Positions 35,400 through 48,562 of a stretch of DNA of 64,000 nucleotides are shown here, piece by piece. The first letter of the stretch is position 1. The number at the start of each line of letters is the position of its first letter. Made by a program: the position numbers and the translations under genes. This DNA comes from Sipunculus nudus (lineage: Eukaryota; Annelida; Sipuncula; Golfingiida; Sipunculidae): positions 388,019 to 452,018 of the forward strand of contig CM049306.1 in assembly GCA_026874595.1 (NCBI GenBank), given 5' to 3'. The notes under the pieces are model-generated. The model was given only the letters and a program-made list of their open reading frames with translations, did no database searches and had not been told where the DNA came from.

Positions 35400-36340
35400 C
35401 ACGCTCATGGCCCATGACTGTTTTTGGTTAGCTAATTGACGGGGGTTTCCCGGTTTGGGTCAGAGTTAATTACAAGAAGGCCCTCCCCACAGTTCACCTC
35501 TCAGCGCAGGTGTGATAAATAGTAATGCTTTGGTCAAGAAAACGTGTTAGTAATCTCAGGAAAACTGGCCCCGTCTTGTTTAAACAAGCTCCCTATGTTG
35601 AGGGTATTTTTCCTTGGAATGAGTAAAAATTTATGCTCATGTTTGCTCAAATTACAACAACTGTCACTGCTCGGACCTGGCGATGCCGCTTCAAAGGGGC
35701 ACTGGTTTCATAGCTTGACCATTACATATCAATATAAATAGGGCCCTACACATCACCTTGATCATATCAAGTTCGGATTACGTAAATGAAACATTGTTCA
35801 ATGGATATTACAAGTTGGTTAAGGAAGGGCCCATCCCTGAAGCAGCCGTGCACAGAAGGTCTGCCTGATCTCGTGAGTGTGAATGTGAAGTAAGAGCAGA
35901 GTTGTTCCAAGCGGCCAATGATCAGATCGACCGACAGCCAACAAAGCGTTTCAAGTGGGGAGAATACAAGTAGCTCGACCAAGACAAACGGCTTGCAATC
36001 GCGAAGTCTGTCATTGAAATCAGACCAGCCAAAACTGCCAGGAAGTACGGGATCAGTGTATCAACAGCCCGGTCTATCAAGAATCGTTAACTTCAAGTGA
36101 AAAGAAGTGGAAAGGAGCCGAGCACCCTGCCCCGTCTGGCAAGAGGCCAAGTCTGCAAATTGGGAGACCTTGACTTATGTAAAGTGATTTTCTTAACATT
36201 GACACAGAACTGATGTGTATTTTGTAAAGTTTTCTTATATTTTTTAACAGTAACTGTGCAGAACTGATGTATTTTGTAAAGTTATGTAATATACTTTCTA
36301 ATGAATAAATTTGGAACTGTGAATCACAGTCTGTGATATC
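35400..36340 (+). pseudogene. Decayed transcription unit with an HTH-like frame
   Basis: This GC-richer stretch has a TATA box (AATATAAATAGGG, about 35735), an ATG at 35803 opening a 30-codon frame (starting M-D-I-T-S-W-L) and an AATAAA at about 36303. A second frame at about 35910-36130, interrupted by stops, reads K-R-F-K-W-G-E-Y and then A-I-A-K-S ... A-R-K-Y-G-I-S-V-S-T-A-R-S-I. That resembles a transposase-type helix-turn-helix. The order fits a relic of a DNA-binding transposon protein or short gene. The identification is by pattern only, and a solo LTR with a chance frame is possible. Confidence 0.35.
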
Positions 36341-37232
36341 ATTTTGCTGTTTTCAATGACCAATACAAAACAAGGGACCCATGGGTCATGGCGCTCAGCT
36401 GTTATATATGATAAAAAATATGATTTAGAAAGGAGGCACATGCTTGTTTTGTGTGGAAAAAAATATAAGCTGTATTATGAGTTGTGGGTGTTTAGCTTAT
36501 GTATGATTTTGATAGTATCTTTGGAGACGGGGAAAAGGATTGATTTCATTTATTTTATTAACAAAAAGTGAGAGCTATTGTCATACAGATTTTGACTTGG
36601 CCATATAACTTACAAGCAGAACATATATAAGAGTTTAACTTTTTATCAAAAATGATTACAAATTGTCCCAAATATAATTTTTATTAAAAATAATAAGAGA
36701 ATCGTATGATTTTTTAAAATAAAATACAACTGAAATGATTATTAAAATAATATCAAAGAATATATTCATGAATGCATTCATGAATGCATTCATGAAAACA
36801 TTTTGAAAGTATTTGCACTGGTATTCATATACTTTCATTTTTACCTGAATTCCCATTCTTATGCAAGAAATTTTATAATGGAGTACATATTCATATTCGC
36901 ATTCAAATACATTTGCAAAGTATTTGCACCATGTCTGGTATTTATTCAGTTTTCACCCAACAATGATGTTGAGAATCCAGAATATACAAAATTCACACAT
37001 TTAAATAATGATCATAAGTACCTGGTTTTATGGCTTTTACTCATATTAAAAAAATAAATGTAATATATTCATTTTTGACTAATTTCACATCAATGTACAC
37101 ACTAGACACAGCAGGAATCTAGATTAATATTATCAACTGCATCTTTGTCTATCATTAATTTCCTTCATATGATCCCTAATGATTAGTAATGAATAATATG
37201 ATTTATTTTTTAATCATTAAAATTGAACTGAA

Positions 37233-39136
37233 CAAGGGACCTATGGGTCACTGTGCTCAGCTGACGTTAACCTTGAAGGTGAAAATCTAAAATAATATCT
37301 AATGGAGATAAAGTGTAAGAGGAAGAGGTAATAAAGGCCATGGTTGGTTTATATGATTGGTTTGTATTGATGAGCAAGAAATTGTTGCAAAAAATATTTT
37401 GTGACCTGACCATGTGTTTCCTAATGTTGAAACTAAAGCATGTGAGCAGTTTGTGAACAAATGATCTGTACTATTACCATGATCATTAGTTGGTTTTTTT
37501 ATTAACTGTTGACATTTCAGTAGTTTACACATTTGTTCAATTGAATCTATTTTTTTGTATAATATATATTATTGAATATACATGTATTTTATTTATGAGA
37601 TGTATACAGTTGAAATATAGCTAATTAACAACATAAAACAGGGCAAACAAAGCCTGATCTCAAATTCTGCTGAGGCAGGAAAATAATGAAGAAATGTTTG
37701 TATTAAATCCTGATTTTTTTATCACATCAATTATTTTCTAATTTAAGTTTATATTTCTATACATTTCCAATTTAACATATATATCTGAATATAAAAGTTG
37801 ATTCATAATTCTCAATTGCATCATCATAAATCTCAATCTTGTCAGATAACACCACAACATGCATACAAATGTTTATTTATTTTTTACCACAAAAATATAT
37901 CTTTTAAATCTGCAAAACAATAAATATCTAAAAATAATACTGGATTTAGATTTCACAATTTTTAATTGTGTCTTTATTTATCCATAATGTGCTTCATATT
38001 ATGGATAAATATAATAATTTAAGCATACTGATGGGTTCCTTTATATTTGTTAAAATCATTTAAAAGAAAATTGAATTCTTTAAAAATGCTACATTACACA
38101 ACATTGCATCATTTGATTACACCTTGAATTATTTTTTCAAGGAAAGTTTTTGCATATCGGAGTGGAAACAGCATTACAATTACGGAGATACAGTGAAAAC
38201 AATAACAATTACTGCATAACACTTGGTGGGTTGGGTTTGTGGGGGGGGGGGGGGAGGGGGGGGGGGTGATTGTGGTGGTGATATGAGAATAACTGTACAC
38301 CTGTCACAGCAGGGGATCTCCCCCAGTGACTGTAACAAATCAGAAACCCTGGCATAGCTGACTTCCAGTGACCTGGAGTGGGACCCTGCATCTGTAATCA
38401 AAGCAAGTGACTACAGTAAAAAATCAATAACTAGCTCAATTTTCAAGGTTTTATTTCCAAATTTCAGATTTAGACAAACTAAATATTTATGTTTACATGC
38501 TGTGAAAATTAAATCAATGGTGCTTACAGGAAAAAAACGTGCCATGGTCAAAGTTGGGCAAAATTTAAGGTACTGATTTTTTTTTATGCTAATAACTTAA
38601 AAAATTTACAAAATTCAGATCTTATTTTGGGTAAACAATTGAATCTTAATTAAAAATAGTTATATACTTGAAAAAAAAGACTCTAGTTTCAAAATTTTTC
38701 ATGTTAAGTGAGTTATTATTTTTCCTGATTTTTTACAAAGTCCAATATGTTTGGGCCCACAACTTAAAGAATTTATACTTTACAGACTTAATTTCTGGCA
38801 TGTACATAGGAACTATATAGAGGAATATATATATGGTAAATATGAGGAAAAACAGATGAGTGGTTTTGATATTAGGCAGTCCTGAAGTGTGAAAATAGGA
38901 TTTTAATAAAAAATTGAGGTTTTTCCTTAATTTCTCAAAGGAACGAAGTCGCAAAGACCCAGTTTTCGGCTTGGTAGGAGATCTTGGGGACATCTAACAT
39001 TATGCTGAATTTTGGATTCCTAGGTCTTACGGTTTCAAAACGTGCCACATCTACGGACGGACGGACGGACAGACAGATGGACGACGGACAATGGGCCACG
39101 ACTATAGCTCAGATGACTTATAGTCAGCTGAGCTAA
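37233..39136 (-). mobile_element. CAAGGG element C2, nested in A'
   Basis: It starts CAAGGGACCTATGGGTC at 37233 and ends GTCAGCTGAGCTAA at 39136, and is nearly identical to C1. The empty site is preserved in element A at about 14925-14945 (GAACTGAAAAATACCATAGG). The filled site carries two extra A residues and nothing else, as at element A. A long poly-G run lies at about 38239-38268. Confidence 0.92.
37299..37532 (-). pseudogene. EEP endonuclease remnant (element C2)
   Basis: This is the 77-codon partner of the frame at 631-864, with the same altered S-G-H-K block. The two copies differ at a handful of residues. Its open frame probably reflects youth of the copies and does not show function. 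Confidence 0.5.
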
Positions 39137-40018
39137 AAATACCATAGGTGACTCCATGGTGTTATTTGGAATATGTGACACATGTGATTCTACATTTGTA
39201 AAAGCAGTGTTGCATCACTAATACGTTTACCCAGACAAGGCTGTAGGGACCAGACATGACTGGTCTGGAGGTTCAAAATTTAAATACATTAGAGCCTCAG
39301 GAAAACTTCAATAACTAGAATAATTTTTAAGCTTTTACTTTCAAATTTCAGAATTTAACACATTATATCTATATATATACCAACTGTAAAAAGGAAAATC
39401 AAATGTTCTTACAAAAAAAAAAAATGTGCCATGGTAAAACTGGGGCAAAATTTAAGGTACCAATTTTATATTTTTGCCAATATTTGAAAAAAAAAAAAAC
39501 AGATTTTGATCTTATTTTTGGTATACAAATAAAGTTTAATTAAAATTGTGTTAAAAAAATTAATTGTGTTAAAATTGTTGTGAAAAAAGTCCCTAGCCTT
39601 AACACTTTTTGTCTCCATTATGTTTGGGCCCATAACTTTTTTAAATTATATAATACGGACTATATTTCTGGCATGTACATAGGAACTATATAGAGGAATA
39701 TTTATGGTATATATGAAGAAAACCAGATGAGTGGTTTTGATATAAGGCAGTCCAGAAGTGTGAGAATAGATTTTTAAAAAAAAATTGAGGTTTTTTCTTA
39801 ATATCTCAAAGGAATGAAGTCCTATTGACCCCATTTTTGGCATGGTAGGAGAATTTGGGGACATCTGACTGTATGCCGAATTTCAGATTTGTAGGTCCAA
39901 TGGTGTCGAAACGTGCCAGTTTCAGGACAGACATCCGGACGGACAGACAGACGGACGGACAGAAGACGGACAATGGACCACGACTATAGATCAGATGACT
40001 TAAAGTCAGCTGAGCTAA

Positions 40019-42690
40019 TAAAAAAATCTGGAAATATTAGTTAAAATATCAGAATTCTAAGTTGCAATCATTATTTATCCAGAGTTAAGCTCACATCAGT
40101 CATATCATGCATACACATATATTTTATTATTTTTATATCACAAATGTTTAAACTGAATTTAAAAGAAAATAATGCCACAACATGGTATCTTCAAGATTAT
40201 TCCTTGAATCATTATTAAAAAGTTTTGTACATTGGAGTTTTCAGTACATGCTTAATTTTATTCACCCAAATAAAAAATTCAGTAAATTTAATAAAATAAA
40301 AAAAAATTAATAAATAAACAAGGGACCCATTTTATTTAGATTAAAACCGCACCCACACTTTGCCCAAATTCCAGGTGAGACATCGCGAGGGGCTCAAATA
40401 CTAAGAACCCCCCTTTAAAACCGCACCAACTTTCGCTACGGAATGATTTGACAAAAGACCATCAAGCTATCATCTAGAAATGAACACGCGTAGGTTGCGA
40501 CTCGGTCATTCCTGTCCACTTTTAAATTCCTTTGGCATTTTATTTAAACACATCATAACACTTTTTTGCAGGGTCACTCAAGCATGAAGTTTGGGAAGAC
40601 GTAAGGGCCGGTGAACCTCTGCCTGTTTATACAGATTTTATATTCTGTGCCGTATTCTTGTTTGTTACTTATTTGTCATTATATTTTGGAAAAAATATTC
40701 TGCTGATCCATTTCAAGTCACTGTATATTTTATTCTAAAAATTTCTGATGAAAATACCATTTCCTGGAAATACCCGGAAGATTCAAATCATTTTCATACC
40801 GGTTACTTCGGTATTATCATCGTCACATCGTACGTTGACATCGCTCCAAGTCACAATTTGCTGGCGCGTTTGAAAACATTGCTGGTCAACTTAACTAAAT
40901 ATCAAAGTAATTGGAGTTACCTTGTCGAGATACGCACGTATAGGAAACATGATGCTTGATAACGAGTGATTTTAAGGTCAAATTAAATTGGCCAGTCGGG
41001 GCAAGCAAGTTTTTTTTCCTGAAGAAAGTTTCCGTCTGGGGAGCCATTTTGTCAAGGCAGTGTTCACGCAATGCACGCTGGGATGAAATAGGTGGCTGTT
41101 CTGTTTACCACCCACCGCGTACAGCCGTTCAAAATATTCTTAACAGAATACTGGGGCATTTCAGCACATGGCGGCACTCAAACTTGATTTTAAAACGATC
41201 GTCTGCCATTGTGTGACTCCTTACAATGTCAGCTTTTTATTCATTTTACGTTTTAAACAAATAATCATTGCTAAATAATGCCGCAAATGGGTTTAAAGTA
41301 GGCTTTTATTTCAATTTTGCTTGACCATGCCCAACAAAGTGGGCCACTGTGTGTTACAGCAGGGTTGTTGTAAATGTATTATTTGGTGACAATTACCAAA
41401 ATTTTATAACAAGTTATATATCACACGAAAACTTATCAGCAATATTTAATTTATAAATAACAAATAATCGTAAATAATACATTTACACACGGCTCCCATG
41501 CATGCGAGACTGCTGCTAAGAACGGCCTTCGAAAGTTGCAATATTATCGCCCACTCGCCGGCCCCAAAACAATGTCTGTCAGGAAGATATTCAGCAAACC
41601 CTTCTAGTATAAACCACACAGTGCTTTCAGGAAATCAACCTGATTTCAAGATTTTGAATTTCTTGATTAAACCGCGGTTTTAAGTGGAGATTTTACGGTA
41701 CACACAGTTGGTTGAATGAGGGACAAACAATATCATTGTGCTAATTACTATCCCAGCTATAATCTATTACTGAAATAAATATACAATTTCACACCTGGTG
41801 AAGTTTTTACTCTTCTGAAGAAAGGAATTCCTTATCTGATTAACATCCACACTTTCATAGCAATACACCACTTGGTGGACACAATTAAATGTGCACTTTA
41901 ATCATTGTAACCCTGGTGTTACAAAACAAAATCCAAAATAGTGTTCGGATGATATGGGTTTTTGATACATGATAATTATTCAAATGTTATCGCGATATCA
42001 CGGTATATCGCGATATTTTTAATTATATATAATGACATTAATAAGCCATCAATAATGATATTTATAACCACCACCTTTAAAGTTTTGACTTTATACAAGG
42101 GGTTAAGTATTAATATCATTTATACCTATTGTGCCAGTACCACAGAATTACTCATTAAGTGATGCAAGTTGCATGAAGGTCCTGCAGGTGTGCAAGCTTG
42201 AGGCGCAGAAGTCCTGCCCCCATTGTCGAATCACTCTTGTCAGAACTTTCCATCAGTTTCCGGAGAATCCCAATGAATTTTCGGAGACCATGTCATACCA
42301 ATCATGGCTAAATATACCATCCCAATTTTATATGGCAAAATATGAAACCCGTATGGAATGTTCGATTCAATGGTGACACTTTTATGTTGACATTTTCGTT
42401 CCATGCAATAAAAGCATAAATGTGTATTTATTGCTCTTTCATTATAATGTTATTTTCTCCTGGAATTCTCAAGCTTTTGTCCGCTCTGATTCATCCTGCT
42501 ACTTCCGGACATTTCTGACTAATCCCGAAGCCTGGGGGGGGGGGGGGGGGGGGTGTGCAGGGCAGAGGTAGGTGAAGCCTGCCAGTAGTGGCCAAGCTAA
42601 GCCAAGGCTGGAGGGGGTTACATAATGCAAGTGAAGGCTGTACTACTAGGTGGGCTAGATGTAAACAACACTTGACATGCTGTATGAAAA
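40019..42690. other. Unassigned, mostly unique stretch
   Basis: The part 40019-40318 is AT-rich and resembles C-type bodies. A CAAGGGACCCAT terminus at 40319-40330 stops abruptly. Sequence with TTAAAACCGC motifs then runs from about 40345 to 41690, with similar motifs in inverse orientation at the far end (AAACCGCGGTTTTAAG), possibly a decayed MITE. Open frames at 40956-41216 and 42131-42376 are not recognised. The latter includes C-P-H-C-R but lacks a partner motif. A poly-G run lies at 42533-42553. Confidence 0.4.
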
Positions 42691-44054
42691 CATGAATAAA
42701 AGCTATTCTTTCCAATCAATTTCTTTGAAATTTCAGATTTTAAAAGATTAAATCCTTATGTATATATGCTGTGAAAATTAAATCAACAGTGCCAAAGTTG
42801 GACAAAATTTAAGGTACTAATTTTTTATTTATGCTAATAACTTGAAAAATTTGCAAAATTCAGATCTAATTTTGGGTAAACAATTGAATCTTGATTAAAT
42901 AAAGTTATATTCCTGAAAAAAAGTCTCTAGGTTCAGCAATTCTCATGTGAGTAAATATATTTCCTGATTTTTTAACAAATTGCATTATGTTTTGGCCCAT
43001 AACTTCAAAATAATACCCAATACTAACCTAATTTTTGGTATGTTCATAGAAAATGTATAAAAGAATGTGAATCCTAAATACGATCAAAAACAGATCAGTG
43101 GTTTTGATATTAGGCAGCCCTGAAGTGTAACAATGGCTTTTTTTATGGAAAACAGAGTTTTTTTTTCCTTAATATCTCGAAGTCCTGAACAAAGTCCTAA
43201 TGACCCAATTTTCGGTATGGTAGGAGATTTTGGGGACATCTAAAATTATGTCAACAGCCTGGGGAGCATAGAGATGTGCACTGAATGACCTACAGTCATC
43301 AAAGTGGACTGCTTGACAATGTAAGGGAATACAACAAGAGCCTCCAAAAAATTCAATAACTAGCCTAATTTTGCAGCTTTTATTTTTAAATTTCAGATTT
43401 TAACAGATTAAATCCTTATGTATACATGGTGTGAAAATTAAATCCACAGTACTTACAGGAAAAAAACGTGCCATGGCCAAAGTTGGGCAAAATTTAAGGT
43501 ACCAATTTTATATTTTTGCCAATATTTAAAAAAATTTAACAAATTTTGATCTAATTTTTGGTATACAATTAAATTTTGATTAATATAAGTTGTACTACTG
43601 GAAAAATGTCCCTACCTTTAACACTTTTGGTCTTAAGTGACCAAATATCTTCCTGATTTTTTTACAAAGTCCATTATGTTTGGGCCCATAACTTTTTAAA
43701 TTATATAATACTGACTTAATATCTGGCATGTACATAGGAACTATATAGAGGAATATTTATGGTAAATATGAAGAAAACCAGATGAGTGGTTTTGATTTTA
43801 GGCAGTCCTGAAGTGTGAAAATAGATTTTTAATAAAAAATTGAGGTTTTTCCTTAATATCTCAGGGGAACGAAGTCCTATTGACCCAATTTTTGGCATGG
43901 TAGGAGATTATGGGGACATCTAACTGTATGCAGAATTTTGGATTCGTAGGTCCAACGGTTTTAAAACGTGCCCTGTTAACGGACGGACGGCCGGACGGAC
44001 GATGGACAAAGGACCACGACTATAACTCAGATGACTTATAGTCAGCTGAGCTAA
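42691..44054 (-). mobile_element. Two C-type element bodies in tandem, right end intact
   Basis: The stretches 42740-43245 and 43390-43930 are homologous (CAAAGTTGG(A/G)CAAAATTTAAGG and GGCAG(C/T)CCTGAAGTGTG). The second ends in GGACGGACGG, a hairpin and CAGCTGAGCTAA at 44054. No CAAGGG left end is visible. Confidence 0.6.
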
Positions 44055-44147
44055 AAATGAAGGAAATCTGAGATGGTGATGTGGGGAGCCCTGGTTGATT
44101 TTGCATGGAATGACCCCCCTGTGACCTTCAGACATGGGGTAATAGTA

Positions 44148-45925
44148 ATAAGTAATAGTAATAGTAATAGACTATTACAGCTTTTTCCATGTAATAGTTA
44201 TAGTAATAGACTCTAAAATTTGAGCTGTAATAGTAATAGTAATAGAAATAGAAAGCAAAGTAATAGAGTAATTCATATTACTTTCTATTACTTCCTGTGA
44301 GCCTCTTGATTATGAAGCATATCAGCAAATAATGCTGAACAGACTCAGTTCTTGTCCAGTAATTGCCCAGGATGTGCCTATTGTTGAGGCAAGCATGGGC
44401 CAGCTGCCACATTGCTGGTGACCACTGGTGCTAATTACATAAGAGTACTGGACAGAGTAGGTCACAGCCAAACAAGTTACCTGGCACAATCTGACCTTTG
44501 ATTAATTAACCATGAGGCATGTTTGATGTTAAGAGACAGATAAATAGTGTATTATTATTGTGACATGTACATCTTATCTCACATCCATCAATCCATAGGC
44601 ATATTTTGAAATGTACCTAGATTTGATTTCACAAGCCAGTTTGCATTTTAATCATACAGACTGCAATACCACACATTAAAATAAAATATAATATGGAACC
44701 AGATACAGTGCAGACCCAAAATGTTCATGATAAGCTTATTGTGTTTTCACTAAGCATGATGTATTGAAGCCAATATTGCTATAAACACATACAAGTACTA
44801 CAGTCACTTGGATAAAGTCATACTGCAGGCACATGTATTATCTAGTTAATTTATATACATATTCTTTTAAAACTATTCTTTTAATACTTGACTGTTATTT
44901 CATAGTACCAATTTTACAGAGCTTCATTCAGTATCTAAAATTATGTTAATTAATATTTTGAAGATTAAATGAACCATTTTTTTCATGATTTAATTTATTT
45001 GATTATATAATATGAGAATATAAGTAACTGTTAATATTTAATTATTTAATATATGAAATTTTGATATCAAATAATTAGATCATGTTATGTACAAAATTTA
45101 AAGTACAAGATTGTGTAATGCCAAATTTATTTTGAAAGTGATTTAAATATGGTATTTGTTTTGTAAAATTGATGTAAGTTTAAATCACTCTCCATATTCC
45201 TAAATTATCCTATGCTGATTTTGCCATGCATGCTACCATTATTGTAAAGGATTACACTTCAGTTGGACCGGTGCCAGATAGACAGATCCCATTTGGAAGA
45301 AATCCACTGAGAAGCTATGTCATATTTACGTGACTTTATTACACACGAAAATAGCCAGGGTTTGAAGGCTTCGTTATTTCTTAAACCCATTTGTTATAGA
45401 AAGAGCATCTGTCTGGGACCCGTCCAACTGGGACCCATCCAACTGGGACCTGTCCAGATGGGATAAAAAATACCTGTCACAATGGGTGCTCTTAAATTAC
45501 ATGTATTTAAGAGTTCATACAATTATCTTATAATTTTGACTTGAAAGCCCAAATAACAATCCTTGGGGTTTCAAGATATAAAAAAACAGTATTAAAGAAG
45601 CTGAAATAATTAAGGCCTCCAGTATCTTAAGGCTTCTTGTGAATAACAGACACAGTATAAGAAACTTGTGTAGGTAACTGGATGATATAGGTGCATGTAA
45701 TATTATTTAAACATGTGATTGTAGTGCTAGTTTATAGCACTCATGGATGTGCGAGGTCTAGAACCCTCCCATCAGGTGAAGTAATAGTAATAGTAATAGT
45801 AATAGATACCCCAGTAATAGTAATAGTAATAGAAATAGAAGATAAAATGTGGTAATAGTAATAGTAATAGTAATATCAGATATTGAAAGTAATAGTAATA
45901 GTAATAGTAATAGAACAACTGTAAT
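44148..45925. repeat. Segment bracketed by TAATAG microsatellite arrays
   Basis: TAATAG repeats fill 44148-44290 and 45778-45925. The 1.5 kb between them is AT-rich and unmatched elsewhere in the window, with no convincing open frame. A motif family GGGACCCGTCCAACTGGGAC repeats at about 45415-45460. Near 44280 the left array includes inverted CTATTAC copies. The whole may be one element with microsatellite ends. Confidence 0.55.
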
Positions 45926-45937
45926 AGACCCCATGCC

Positions 45938-47290
45938 TGGTGACCTTAACCTTTGACCTTGTGACCCAAATATCAAAAGGAAACCTCCCCCATCGGCAGG
46001 TGCATCACATGTTGATGATGGAAGGATTGAGATGAAAAGTTTGGCTTAAAATGCATCCACAATCTTTCTAAAGTGGTGGGTCCTGTGACCTTGACCTTTA
46101 TTCTCATGACCCCAGAATCAACAGTTCTTACTTTAGTGGTGGGCCATATATAAGTCAAGTTTGAAACCAATATTTCAAACCAAACTGGTTTTATCATCTG
46201 GCAACTAATATGTGGATAGATGGCCCATATGACTTTGACCTTTGACCCCAAAATCCATAAGTTACTTCCACTTTTGGCAGGTGAGCAACATCTGGAAGAT
46301 AGAAGGTTTAGGACAGAAAGTTTGGATAAAAATACATCAACAATCTTTTTAAGGAAGTGGGTCCTGTGACCTTGACCTTTGACCTTATGACCCCAAAATC
46401 AAAAGGGTTCTTACATTATTGGTGGGTCATATATAAGTCAAAATTGAAACCAATATATAAATCAAACTGGAGTTATCATCCAGAAACAAATATGTGGACA
46501 GATGGGCCCCTGTCACCATGACCTTTGACCTTGTGACCCCCAAATCAATCAGGTTCTTCCCCTATTGGCAGCTCAGCTATATGTGCAAGATGGAAGGTTT
46601 GGGATGAAAAGTTTGGCTTAAAATGCATCCATCTTTCTTAATAAGTGGGTACTGTGACCTTGACCTTTGACCTCATGACCCCAAAAATGAACAGAATCTT
46701 TCCCTATTGGCAGATTAGCAACATCTTGAAGATGGAAGGTTTGCAATGAAAAGTTTGGTTTCAAATGCATGTGCATTCTTTTTAAAGAAATTAGTCTTGT
46801 GACCTTGACCTTTGAACCCCAAAATCAACACGGTTCTTACTTTAGTGGCGAGTCATAAATAAGTTACATTTGAAACCAATATGTCAAACTATACTGGAGT
46901 TATCATCTGGAAACTAATTTGTGAACAGATGGCCCCTGTGACCCTGACCTTTCACCATGTGACCCCAAATTCATTCATGCTCTCCCCATTCTGGCAAGTC
47001 AGCTAAATGCGCAAAATGGAAAGTTTGGGATGAAAAGCTTGGCTTAAAAATGCAGCCATAATCTTTTTAAATAAGTGAGTCCTGTGACCTCGACCTTTGA
47101 CCTCGTGACCAAAAAATCATATAGGTTCCTGCTTTAGTGGTAGGCCATATGTAAGTCAAGTTTGAAATCCATGTGTCAAAACAACCTGGAGTTATCATCT
47201 GGAAACAAATTTGTGTGGATGGACGGATTGACAGACAAACAGACAGACAGACAAGGTTATTACTATATGGCATCCACTTGTGATCAATAA
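45938..47290. repeat. GTGACC repeat, about 285-bp units, 4-5 copies
   Basis: Units recur near 46080, 46362, 46648 and 47078, with TGTGACCTTGACCTTTGACC, CCATATATAAGTCAAGTTTG and GGAAACAAAT blocks. The end has GGATGGACGGATTGACAGAC. Several units carry TGACCTTTGACCT, the complement of a DR1 nuclear-receptor site. A partial copy lies at 55061-55390. Confidence 0.85.
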
Positions 47291-47394
47291 ACACACCAGG
47301 TTTTGGGACACTAGATGTAATTACAGCTGAGAAACTGACATGATTGTTGTCATTTTATAGTAAAAAAATAGAAAAATATTCGTTAAAATGACAA

Positions 47395-47740
47395 AAAATA
47401 TAGTGGGCGCCACCACTTTTCGGGAACTGACCAAACTAGTCATGGTCAATATTTAAGGCATGATTCATGACAATCCATGCATTAATTATCAAGATATTGG
47501 AGGTTTTGTATTATATTTATGATTATTCTGGGGGGTACTTTCAAGCCCCATAGCTCCAAGGATATAGGTCACAGTGAGCTAATTTCAGGGTTCCAAGGAG
47601 ATTTTTTATTGAACTCCTTGGATGTTAACTTAGAAATTTCTAGGACCAGCAGTTACGATTTGTGCCCTACTAACAGACGGCTGGACGACAGACAAAGCGC
47701 CATTCCTATACCTCAGTTGACTAACAGTCAGCTGAGCTAA
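47395..47740 (-). mobile_element. Right end of a CAAGGG-type element (H segment)
   Basis: The segment contains a GGGCGCCACCACTTTTCGGG start, CCCCATAGCTCCAAGGATAT, and ends CAGTCAGCTGAGCTAA at 47740. It matches 10206-10580 and is found inverted at 63421 onward. Confidence 0.65.
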
Positions 47741-48562
47741 AAATTAGTGGCAAACAAGAATACTGTACTTCATAAGAGGCCTATAAATTTGTTTATTCGC
47801 CATATTCCACCTGTCGTGGTAAAATGTTTACATCTACAAGCAGATTTCCCCCTCTAACAGTATTTAAATGTGTACATATATCCTTGAATATATAAAAGCT
47901 ACAACAAGAGATTATACATTAGTAAATGACTGGCCATAAGCATTCATGGATGAAGGTTGGTAGAACATGACAAGCTGGCGAGAACATTGGCTGTTCGATT
48001 TGGAGGTACATATATCAGATAAATAAATAAATTATCTATAAAATAACCAACTAAATTTAAACTTTTATAGAGATAATATAGTGTTCTAAATTAACTATAT
48101 TAATTTTCTTATACCTTTTTTAAAAGCAATTTCCATAGAAACCGAGGCTGTCAAACTGACATTAAGAACGGTTGAACGGTGATACCAAGTCTGTCCAACA
48201 GACTTCGCTACAAAGTCTCATCCTAAATAATACATTCATTTTAATCTCGTCATGAGTGCTGATATGCTTCAAAATTGACATTTTAACGTGACAATTTGTA
48301 TGCAAATAACTATAACATTGTATAGGAACATTTATACCATACAATTGATACAAAAATTCTGTGACTTCTATGAGAATTCCTCTGTGGTGTGCTTTATCAC
48401 CTTTTATCGCCCAAAAGTGTACCGTGTCTGGACGGAGAAGGCTTTTCACAGTCCATTTCAGATAAACTATCTATTTAAGGCCACCGCCCAAGTTTGAAAA
48501 ACGTCAAGATTTTTTATTTTGAATTAGTCTTTAAGGCCACAGTGATAAAAAACAGGATTTAC
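47741..48562. other. Unassigned unique intronic stretch
   Basis: The stretch is AT-rich without a repeat match in the window. The minus-strand frame at 48162-48449 (95 codons) is not recognised and has no convincing splice context. It borders the 54-bp array. Confidence 0.4.

Larger units (their letters stand above)
36371..40018 (-). mobile_element. CAAGGG element A', hosting C2
   Basis: It starts CAAGGGACCCATGGGTC at 36371 and ends GTCAGCTGAGCTAA at 40018 after a GGAC run. Without C2 it is about 1.74 kb. Its first 860 bp match element A (14077 onward), with inverted ATTCATGAATGCATTCATGAAT repeats at about 36765-36800. Confidence 0.85.

Noticed and set aside
40956-42376. Unrecognised frames at 40956-41216 and 42131-42376 as host exons
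   Set aside because: Neither has splice signals that fit the RAF phases nor a complete domain. The lone C-P-H-C motif is insufficient.
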